NCBI GenBank assembly: GCA_023260655.1
Contig: JALQUU010000017.1
Span: 1 to 50,424 of the forward strand
DNA: 50,424 nucleotides
Direction: 5' to 3'
DNA from: Paracoccaceae bacterium
GTDB taxonomy: Bacteria; Pseudomonadota; Alphaproteobacteria; Rhodobacterales; Rhodobacteraceae
This document shows, piece by piece, positions 41,232-47,970 of the stretch. The notes beneath the pieces were generated by a model that was not told where the DNA came from, searched no databases, and saw only the letters and a program-made list of their open reading frames with translations. Position 1 is the first letter of the stretch; each line of letters opens with the position of its first letter. The position numbers were made by a program, and so were the translations under genes.

Positions 41232-41732
41232 TCACGCTTGTGCGGCTTTGCACCACGCCAGAACGCTGATCAATTCCGCCGGAATCTCTTCGCCCATCCC
41301 CTCTGCAAAGGCCTGAAACGCGGCGATATTGCCGCGACTAACGGACGTGAGGACCGGAACACCCTGCACCAGCGCTTCCCCAATCAATGGTCGGAAACCT
41401 TTTCCATCGATCTCGGACTTTCCGAACTTGTTGACGATGCAAAGGCGCGGCTTCCGCGCCAAGGCCGCCTCGGACATCCCCACCGCTGTTTCCAAAGCCG
41501 CCGGATCGAGCCTGCATCCCTTTGAAAATGCGCCTAGATTCTGACTGATCCGCACAACTTCATTCATAGAGAGCACATGCAGGTCCATATCGCATTTATG
41601 CGCGGGGGCGGCTTCAGAGTTGGATTGCACGGCACCTGCCAATGCCCAGCCTTCGGCCTGCAACTGCTCGGCGACAGAAAAAAGCAGTCGATCCGCTTCC
41701 CCTTGGCCTTCGGCAACTAAATAGCCCAGCAT
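41232..41732 (-). CDS. DUF2478 domain-containing protein
   Basis: Start ATG 41732 with GGAGGAAA seven to ten bases upstream; 166 residues (the frame is open to 41957, but that part is antisense to fdhD). It starts 'LGYLVAEGQGEADRLLFSVA' and ends with a conserved helix 'EEIPAELISVLAWCKAAQA'. The centre 'RLCIVNKFGKSEIDGKGFRP' resembles the NTPase-like core of DUF2478. A clear P-loop is absent. The family accompanies molybdate/tungstate transport and cofactor genes; function unknown. It diverges from fdhD with an 85-base gap. Confidence 0.82.
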   Translation of the reverse strand: MLGYLVAEGQGEADRLLFSVAEQLQAEGWALAGAVQSNSEAAPAHKCDMDLHVLSMNEVVRISQNLGAFSKGCRLDPAALETAVGMSEAALARKPRLCIVNKFGKSEIDGKGFRPLIGEALVQGVPVLTSVSRGNIAAFQAFAEGMGEEIPAELISVLAWCKAAQA

Positions 41733-41817
41733 GTCTATTTCCTCCGCAGGCGAGCCCTGCCCCCTTGTCTGCCATCGGGGCTTCTCCCACAATGCATCAA
41801 CACGCGAAAGAGCACAG

Positions 41818-42702
41818 ATGACAATCGTGAACAAGACAGGCCCGCTGCCCCTACTGCCCGACCCGAATGCCCCCGGCCTCACTCGCCGGATCGGTGGCAC
41901 GGACCAGACCGGCAAGGATGTGGAAATCTCGGTCGTGGAAGAGCGCCCGCTCACCATTTACCTCAATTCCCAAGAAATCGTCACCGCGATGACGATTGGC
42001 GATTACCCGGAATATCTGGCCGTTGGATTCCTGAAAAACCAGGGAATGCTGCGCCCCGATGATATAGTCACCCAGATCGATTACGACGACGATCTTGAGG
42101 TCGTTGTGGTGAGGACCGAACGCCAAACCAGCTATGAAGAGAAGGTCAAGAAAAAGACTCGCACCTCGGGATGTGCCGTGGGAACGGTTTTCGGCGACAT
42201 GATGGAGGGGCTGGAAGGCCTGACCCTGCCAGAGGCGGAAGTAAAAACCACAGACCTTTACAAGCTCGCCAAAGAGATCAACACCCTCCCCTCGCTCTAT
42301 CTGGAAGCGGGCGCGATCCATGGCACGGTGCTTTGCCAAGGCGGCGAGGTGCTGGTGTATATGGAGGATGTCGGACGGCATAATGCGGTCGATAAGATCG
42401 CGGGCTGGATGTTCCTCCATGGGATCGATGCAGCAGACAAAATCCTCTACACCACGGGCCGCCTGACATCGGAGATGGTGATCAAGACCGCATTGATGGG
42501 CATTCCCGTGCTGGCCAGCCGCTCGGGCTTCACCGCATGGGGCGTGGAAATCGCGCGGCAATTGGATCTCACGCTGATCGGCAGGATGCGCGGTCAACGC
42601 TATGTCTGCCTTGCAGGCGAAGCCCGCCTCACCCGCGATGCTGTCGTTTCAGGTGAAGACGAAGACCGCAAGCACCGCCGCAAAGGGGCGCTCGATGACT
42701 GA
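41818..42702 (+). CDS. fdhD: Formate dehydrogenase accessory sulfurtransferase FdhD (variant CxxG)
   Basis: Start ATG 41818; 294 residues. FdhD transfers sulfur from the IscS desulfurase to the molybdenum/tungsten cofactor of FDH. Family blocks: 'ERPLTIYLNSQEIVTAMTIG', 'DVGRHNAVDKIAGWMFLHGI', 'GRLTSEMVIKTALMGIPVLA' and 'SRSGFTAWGVEIARQL'. The catalytic loop reads 'RTSGCAVGTVFG': C119 is kept, but the second Cys of the usual CxxC is G122. The stop overlaps mobA. Both FDHs in the island are likely clients. Confidence 0.93.
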   Translation: MTIVNKTGPLPLLPDPNAPGLTRRIGGTDQTGKDVEISVVEERPLTIYLNSQEIVTAMTIGDYPEYLAVGFLKNQGMLRPDDIVTQIDYDDDLEVVVVRTERQTSYEEKVKKKTRTSGCAVGTVFGDMMEGLEGLTLPEAEVKTTDLYKLAKEINTLPSLYLEAGAIHGTVLCQGGEVLVYMEDVGRHNAVDKIAGWMFLHGIDAADKILYTTGRLTSEMVIKTALMGIPVLASRSGFTAWGVEIARQLDLTLIGRMRGQRYVCLAGEARLTRDAVVSGEDEDRKHRRKGALDD

Positions 42703-43309
42703 GCGTATCGCAGGGGTCATCCTCGCAGGCGGCAAAGCCACCCGCATGGGCGGAGGCGACAAGGGCATGCGAGAGATTGGCGGGCGTCGGCTGATCGATC
42801 ATGTGATCGAGCGGCTCACCCCTCAGGTTTCGACCATCGTGCTGAATGCCAATGGAGATCCGTCGCGGTTTGGCGAATTCGGCTTTCCGGTCCTGCCAGA
42901 CAGCCTGCCGGATTATCCCGGCCCCCTCGCTGGCGTTCTGGCCGCGCTCGATTGGGCAGCGGAGAATGGGGTGAACCACGTGGTTTCCGTCGCTGCGGAC
43001 ACGCCTTTTTTTCCGCTTGATCTGGTAGAGGCCTTGAAGAAAGCAGCCGGGCCGGAAGGCCTCGCTTTGGCGGCAAACCCTGATGAGACGAGCCGCGTCC
43101 AGCGCCAACCGACGTTCGGGCTTTGGCCCGTTGCGCTGCGCCGTGACCTGCGCGCAGCCCTTGAAGGCGGCCTCCGAAAAATCGTGCTCTGGACCGATCA
43201 GCATCAGGCAGGCCAGGCCGTTTTCAGCGCCGATTATGATCCCTTCTTCAACGTGAATACCCCCGAAGACCTCGCGGCAGCCGAGGCCATAGCAAAGACC
43301 CTAGCATGA
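42695..43309 (+). CDS. mobA: Molybdenum cofactor guanylyltransferase
   Basis: Start ATG 42695, overlapping the fdhD stop; 204 residues. The nucleotidyltransferase signature 'VILAGGKATRMGGGDKGM' lies at the N-terminus, with 'LPDYPGPLAGVLAALDWA' and 'AADTPFFPLDLVEAL' downstream. It attaches GMP to molybdopterin to form the dinucleotide cofactor (MGD) needed by both FDH alpha subunits. It overlaps mobB by four bases. Confidence 0.95.
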   Translation: MTERIAGVILAGGKATRMGGGDKGMREIGGRRLIDHVIERLTPQVSTIVLNANGDPSRFGEFGFPVLPDSLPDYPGPLAGVLAALDWAAENGVNHVVSVAADTPFFPLDLVEALKKAAGPEGLALAANPDETSRVQRQPTFGLWPVALRRDLRAALEGGLRKIVLWTDQHQAGQAVFSADYDPFFNVNTPEDLAAAEAIAKTLA

Positions 43310-43800
43310 GAATTTACGGCGTCACCGGTTGGAAAAACACAGGCAAAACGGGCTTGATGGAACGCCTAGTTACAGAGATCACCGGGCGGGGTATCTCGGT
43401 CTCGACCCTCAAACACGCCCATCACGCCACCGACGTCGACCATCCCGGCCGTGACAGCTACCGCCACCGGGAAGCCGGCGCAGGCGAGGTGATCGTGACC
43501 TCTCCAAACCGCTGGGCCGTGATGCACGAGTTGCGCGGTGCGCCGGAGCCCACGATGGCGGAACTTTTGGAGAAATTTTCTCCGGTCGATCTGATCCTGA
43601 TCGAAGGCTACAAGCGCGAAAGCCACCCGAAGGTGGAATGCCACCGCGCCGAAGCAGGCCGCCCTTTGATGGCACCGGAAAACGCCACCATCCGCGCAGT
43701 AGCCTCCGATAGTGCGCATGAGGGCCTCACGGTCCCGCTCTTCCATCTCGACGATACAGCCGCCATCGCTGATTTTATCCTGCGCGAGGTCGGTTTGTGA
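43306..43800 (+). CDS. mobB: Molybdopterin-guanine dinucleotide biosynthesis adaptor MobB
   Basis: 164 residues with the P-loop 'GVTGWKNTGKTGLMERL', the block 'VSTLKHAHHATDVDHPGRDS' and 'DLILIEGYKRESHPKVE', all standard for MobB. It is a GTP-binding helper of MobA that improves cofactor synthesis. Start and stop overlap mobA and the moeA fusion gene (ATGA type), implying coupled translation. Confidence 0.94.
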   Translation: MRIYGVTGWKNTGKTGLMERLVTEITGRGISVSTLKHAHHATDVDHPGRDSYRHREAGAGEVIVTSPNRWAVMHELRGAPEPTMAELLEKFSPVDLILIEGYKRESHPKVECHRAEAGRPLMAPENATIRAVASDSAHEGLTVPLFHLDDTAAIADFILREVGL

Positions 43801-45932
43801 GGTTTGACGGGGTTATCATCGTCGATTGGTCGGCCGCAGCAAGACCGACAACAGGGAAAGACTCGATCTGGATTGGCCAAGCTGGCGCGGGCGCCCAAGC
43901 CCCCGTCAACGCCCCGACACGTCACGCCGCGATGGAGGTTTTGTGCCACCGCATCGAAGCGGCTCAGGCTTCAGGCCAAAGGCTCCTGATTGGCGCGGAC
44001 TTTCCCTTTGCCTACCCCCAAGGCTTTGCCAAGGCGCTCACAGGGCGTCATGGCGCGCTCAGTATCTGGGAATGGCTTGCCGAGGAAGTGGCTGACGCCC
44101 CCGACAACGCCAACAACCGCTTCGATCTGGCCAACCGGATCAACGCCTCTCTCCCCGGCGTCGGCCCGTTCTGGGGGCGTCCCCCGCATCTGGATTTGCC
44201 TCACCTCCCTGCCAAAGGCTCTGCGCGGCATCGGATGCCCTTTGCCGAACGGCGCGCCGTAGAAGCCGCCGAGCGCGGAACGCAACCTGTCTGGAAGCTT
44301 TACACCACCGGATCGGTCGGATCGCAGGCCTTGTTGGGTATCGCCCGCTTTGACAAGCTGAAATCCGACCTGGGAGCAGCATGCGCCATCTGGCCTTTGG
44401 AGCCCCATGACAAGGCTGAAGTGGTGTTGGCAGAAGTCTGGCCGTCGCTTCTGACCAAGGAGATTGCGGCGGTTGAAGCACAATATCCCTGCAAGGATGC
44501 CGCACAGGTCGACATTCTGGCTCGCGCCTTTGCGGGTCTTCCACCGAAAAAACTGACAGCAATGCTATCACCAGACGCCCCGCGTGAAATCCTTGCGGAA
44601 GAGGGCTGGATTCTAGGTGCGGGTGCGGTGCAGGATTTGCGCAGCGGATTGGGGAACACATTGCCGGAACTCACGCCACCACGCCTACGCAACGACTGCT
44701 TTGCCATGCCACAAGGCGTGAACTGGGTGCCCGTAGACGAGGCCTTGGCCAAACTCGATGCCGCCTTGATCCCGCTGACCACCACAGAAACCCTTCCCGT
44801 TGCCAAAGCAGGCGGGCGGATTTTGGCGGAAGATGTCATCGCCCGCCGCTCGAACCCGCCCCGCCCGAATTCTGCCGTAGACGGTTACGGCTTTGCGCGT
44901 GATGCACTCCAAGGCGACGGCCCCTACACGCTCCCATTGGCGAAAGGCCGTGCCGCCGCTGGGCAGCCTTTTGAAGGCGTGGTGCCCCCAGGCCAAGCAA
45001 TCCGCATCCTGACAGGCGCAATCCTGCCCGACGGCGTGGACACTGTGGTGCTGGAAGAGGATTGCGCTACAGATGGCGCGCGGGTCGCGTTCGACGGGCC
45101 GATCAAGGCGCGGATCAACACCCGCAAAGCCGGAGAAGACGTGGCCGAAGGGGAATTGGCCCTAGCGAAAGGCCGCCGGCTCACACCGCCGGATCTGGCG
45201 CTCTTGGCGGCGTTAGGCGTCGGCTCGGCCTCGGTCTACCGCCCTCTTCGCGTCGGTATTCTTTCAACAGGTGACGAGATCATCGCCAGGGCAGGCGACC
45301 CGGCCTTGCCGCACCAGATCCACGACGCGAACCGCCCCATGCTCTTGGAACTGGCCCGCCAATGGGGGTTCACGCCCGTCGATCTGGGCCACGTCAAAGA
45401 TGACCCGAAGAAAATCCGTGCACGGCTCGACAAAGGCGCGCAAGACGCCGATGTGATCCTGACCTCGGGCGGAGCCTCGGCAGGCGATGAAGACCATGTA
45501 AGTCGCCTTCTACGGTCCGAAGCCACGCTTTCTAGCTGGCGTATCGCCATGAAACCGGGGCGGCCTCTGGCATTCGCCCTCTGGAAAGGCGTTCCCGTGC
45601 TGGGATTGCCGGGCAATCCTGTGGCCGCCTTCGTCTGCGCGTTAGTCTTTGGCCGCCCCGCGCTCACGAAAATGGCAGGCGGACCGTTCGCGGCTCCTCA
45701 AGGCTTTACGGTGCCCGCCGCCTTCGCAAAGCGCAAAAAGGCCGGGCGGCGCGAATACCTTCGCGCGCGCCTTAACGGAGACGGCCACGCCGAAGTCTTC
45801 CGCTCGGAAGGCTCGGGCCGGATTTCCGGCCTGAGTTGGGCCGAGGGTCTGGTCGAGCTGCCAGGTGGCGCCGCAGACATCGAACCGGGTACTCTGGTGC
45901 GCTTCATCCCTTACGGCAGCTTCGGGCTTTAG
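43797..45932 (+). CDS. Fusion protein: uncharacterised N-terminal domain plus MoeA molybdotransferase
   Basis: 711 residues. Residues about 305-711 are MoeA/Glp: 'PPRPNSAVDGYGFARDAL', 'GILSTGDEIIARAG', 'TSGGASAGDEDHVSRL' and 'GLPGNPVAAFVCALVF', which insert molybdenum or tungsten into adenylylated molybdopterin. Residues 1-300 are a separate domain starting 'GVIIVDWSAAARPTTGKDSI' with 'IGADFPFAYPQGFAKALTG' and several conserved acidic/aromatic segments, resembling an RNase-H-like DUF429-type fold. In related bacteria this domain is, to my memory, a free-standing molybdopterin-associated protein. One uninterrupted frame links both. Last gene of fdhD-mobA-mobB-moeA. Confidence 0.88.
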   Translation: MRFDGVIIVDWSAAARPTTGKDSIWIGQAGAGAQAPVNAPTRHAAMEVLCHRIEAAQASGQRLLIGADFPFAYPQGFAKALTGRHGALSIWEWLAEEVADAPDNANNRFDLANRINASLPGVGPFWGRPPHLDLPHLPAKGSARHRMPFAERRAVEAAERGTQPVWKLYTTGSVGSQALLGIARFDKLKSDLGAACAIWPLEPHDKAEVVLAEVWPSLLTKEIAAVEAQYPCKDAAQVDILARAFAGLPPKKLTAMLSPDAPREILAEEGWILGAGAVQDLRSGLGNTLPELTPPRLRNDCFAMPQGVNWVPVDEALAKLDAALIPLTTTETLPVAKAGGRILAEDVIARRSNPPRPNSAVDGYGFARDALQGDGPYTLPLAKGRAAAGQPFEGVVPPGQAIRILTGAILPDGVDTVVLEEDCATDGARVAFDGPIKARINTRKAGEDVAEGELALAKGRRLTPPDLALLAALGVGSASVYRPLRVGILSTGDEIIARAGDPALPHQIHDANRPMLLELARQWGFTPVDLGHVKDDPKKIRARLDKGAQDADVILTSGGASAGDEDHVSRLLRSEATLSSWRIAMKPGRPLAFALWKGVPVLGLPGNPVAAFVCALVFGRPALTKMAGGPFAAPQGFTVPAAFAKRKKAGRREYLRARLNGDGHAEVFRSEGSGRISGLSWAEGLVELPGGAADIEPGTLVRFIPYGSFGL

Positions 45933-46168
45933 GCCTTGCGGATCAGATAGGCCGTTGCCCCGTCCAGGTCCTCGAACCCGACAAACTCGTTACCGGATTC
46001 GTTGCAGTAATGCGGCACGTCGATCACGGCGGCAGGGTCGGTTGCGACCAGCCTAAGCACTTCTCCGTTTCCCATCGTGGACAAGCGTTTCCGCGCTTTC
46101 AGCACAGGGAGCGGGCAAAGCAGCCCGCGGGCATCGATTTCATGGGTCCAGTGGCTATTATCGGTCAT
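45929..46168 (-). CDS. TusA-like sulfurtransferase
   Basis: Start ATG 46168; 79 residues (the frame is open upstream to 46372, rejected because that part is antisense to the next FDH gene). The signature 'EIDARGLLCPLPVLKARKRL' contains the persulfide Cys of TusA/SirA proteins. It carries sulfur as a persulfide in the cytoplasm. In E. coli TusA takes part in tRNA thiolation and molybdopterin sulfur supply, so a location beside moeA, fdhD and FDH genes fits sulfur delivery to the cofactor. It is convergent with the moeA fusion, overlapping by four bases. Confidence 0.9.
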   Translation of the reverse strand: MTDNSHWTHEIDARGLLCPLPVLKARKRLSTMGNGEVLRLVATDPAAVIDVPHYCNESGNEFVGFEDLDGATAYLIRKA

Positions 46169-46181
46169 GGCGCAAGATGTA

Positions 46182-46206
46182 AGTGGATGGTCGTTAACTG
46201 TCCACT
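46182..46206. promoter_or_regulatory. Weak inverted repeat upstream of the cytosolic FDH operon
   Basis: AGTGGA (46182-46187) and TCCACT (46201-46206) are inverted across 13 bases, with TGTCCA at 46199-46204 matching one arm of the TGGACA-N3-TGTCCA box. The spacing differs, so it is a doubtful relative of that box. Confidence 0.25.
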
Positions 46207-46284
46207 CTCGGTGTCGCGAGCGTGACAGAGTGCGCGCATCTTCCACCCTTTTGGGCGGGTAGCAAGTGAGGACGGGATTAGGCG

Positions 46285-47967
46285 ATGAACGCGGATCAGA
46301 ACGGCATCTGGAAATCGGGCCGGGGCAAAGGCCGCCGCACCCCCAAGGGGCGGCAATTTGATGATGCGGCATTGGCCGAGGTTGAGGCGCTTCTGGGCGA
46401 TGCTCCGCGCCGCCGCGACCTCTTGATCGAATTCCTCCACCTCATTCAGGATGAATACGGCCAGCTTTCCGCCGCCCACCTGCGCGCGCTCGCAGAAGAG
46501 ATGCGCCTCTCGATGGCGGAAATCTGGGAAGTTGCCACGTTCTACGCCCATTTCGATCCGCGCCGCGAAGGCGAGGCCCCGCCGCCAGATCTGACGATCC
46601 GCGTCTGCGACTCGCTTTCCTGCGAACTCGCGGGTTCCGAGGCATTGCTGAAAGCACTTGAGGCTGGCCACGACCCCGCCCGCGTCCGAGTCCTCCGCGC
46701 GCCCTGCATGGGCCGCTGTGATACCGCACCTGTGGCGGAAGTCGGCCACCGCCACGTCGATCACGCCACACCCGATCTGATCTCGAAAGTCATCGCTTCG
46801 GGCGATTTCCATCCCGAGATGCCCGATTACGAAGCCTTCGAGGCCTATAAAGCCAAAGGTGGCTACGAAAAGCTCCTCGCATACCGCGCCAATGGCGATT
46901 GGGAGAAGGTGCAGGAAGAAGTTCTCTCCGCCGGTCTTCGCGGCTTGGGCGGCGCGGGTTTCCCGTCGGGCAAGAAGTGGGGCTTCGTGCGCGCCAACCA
47001 AGGCCCGCGCTTCCTAGCCGTGAACGGCGACGAGGGCGAACCCGGCACGTTCAAGGATCGCTACTACCTCGAACGCACCCCGCATCTCTTCCTCGAAGGC
47101 ATGTTGATCGCGGCATGGGCCGTCGAAGCCGAGAAATGCTTCATCTACATGCGCGACGAATACCCCGCCGTACTCCAGATCCTTCGCGCCGAAATCGCAG
47201 CCCTCGAAGCGGCTGGCATCGTTGCGAAAGGCTATATCGACCTCCGCCGGGGCGCGGGCGCCTATATCTGCGGTGAAGAAAGCGCGATGATCGAGTCGAT
47301 CGAAGGCAAACGCGGCATCCCGCGCCTTCGCCCGCCCTTCGTGGCGCAGGTCGGCATCTTCGACCGCCCAACGCTGGTGCACAACGTGGAAACCCTGCTC
47401 TGGGTCGCGCGCATCTGCCGCGAAGGCGCTTCGGTTCTGAACACGACCGAGAAGAACGGCCGCAAAGGCCTCCGCTCCTACTCGGTCTCGGGCCGCGTCG
47501 CGAAGCCCGGCGTGTATCTCTTGCCTGCAGGCTCCACGATCACCGATATCATCGCAGCTTGCGGTGGCATGGAAGAAGGCCACCAGTTCAAGGCCTATCA
47601 GCCGGGTGGCCCCTCGTCCGGCCTCTTGCCTGCCTCGATGGCCGATATCCCGCTCGACTTCGACACCCTCCAACCGCACGGCACCTTCATCGGCTCAGCT
47701 GCCGTGGTGGTGCTTTCTGACAAAGACAGCGCGAAAGCCGCTGCGCTCAACATGCTACGCTTTTTCGAAAGCGAAAGCTGCGGTCAGTGCACGCCTTGCC
47801 GCGTCGGCTGCGAAAAGGCCGTGAAGCTGATGCAGGCCCCGAAATGGGATCAGGCACTGCTTACAGACCTCTGCACCGTCATGGCCGATGCCTCGATCTG
47901 CGGGCTTGGCCAAGCGGCCCCGAACCCGATCAAACTCGTTATGAAACATTTCCCGGAAGAGGTCTGA
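46285..47967 (+). CDS. NAD-dependent formate dehydrogenase beta subunit (NuoE-NuoF fusion)
   Basis: 560 residues. The N-terminal about 165 residues are NuoE/FdsG-like with the [2Fe-2S] cysteines in 'CDSLSC' and 'CMGRCDTAP'. The rest is NuoF/FdsB-like: the FMN/NADH site 'RGLGGAGFPSGKKW' and 'VNGDEGEPGTFKDRY', 'GAGAYICGEESAMIES', and the [4Fe-4S] ligands in 'ESCGQCTPCRVGCEK'. A fused beta subunit of this kind occurs in Methylobacterium FDH1, a tungsten enzyme. It passes electrons from the alpha subunit to NAD+ in the cytoplasm. The alpha gene begins three bases after its stop. Confidence 0.94.
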   Translation: MNADQNGIWKSGRGKGRRTPKGRQFDDAALAEVEALLGDAPRRRDLLIEFLHLIQDEYGQLSAAHLRALAEEMRLSMAEIWEVATFYAHFDPRREGEAPPPDLTIRVCDSLSCELAGSEALLKALEAGHDPARVRVLRAPCMGRCDTAPVAEVGHRHVDHATPDLISKVIASGDFHPEMPDYEAFEAYKAKGGYEKLLAYRANGDWEKVQEEVLSAGLRGLGGAGFPSGKKWGFVRANQGPRFLAVNGDEGEPGTFKDRYYLERTPHLFLEGMLIAAWAVEAEKCFIYMRDEYPAVLQILRAEIAALEAAGIVAKGYIDLRRGAGAYICGEESAMIESIEGKRGIPRLRPPFVAQVGIFDRPTLVHNVETLLWVARICREGASVLNTTEKNGRKGLRSYSVSGRVAKPGVYLLPAGSTITDIIAACGGMEEGHQFKAYQPGGPSSGLLPASMADIPLDFDTLQPHGTFIGSAAVVVLSDKDSAKAAALNMLRFFESESCGQCTPCRVGCEKAVKLMQAPKWDQALLTDLCTVMADASICGLGQAAPNPIKLVMKHFPEEV

Positions 47968-47970
47968 GCG

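Noticed and set aside
41733-41957. 75-codon extension of the DUF2478 protein
   Set aside because: It crosses the divergent promoter and runs antisense into fdhD; ATG 41732 has GGAGGAAA upstream.
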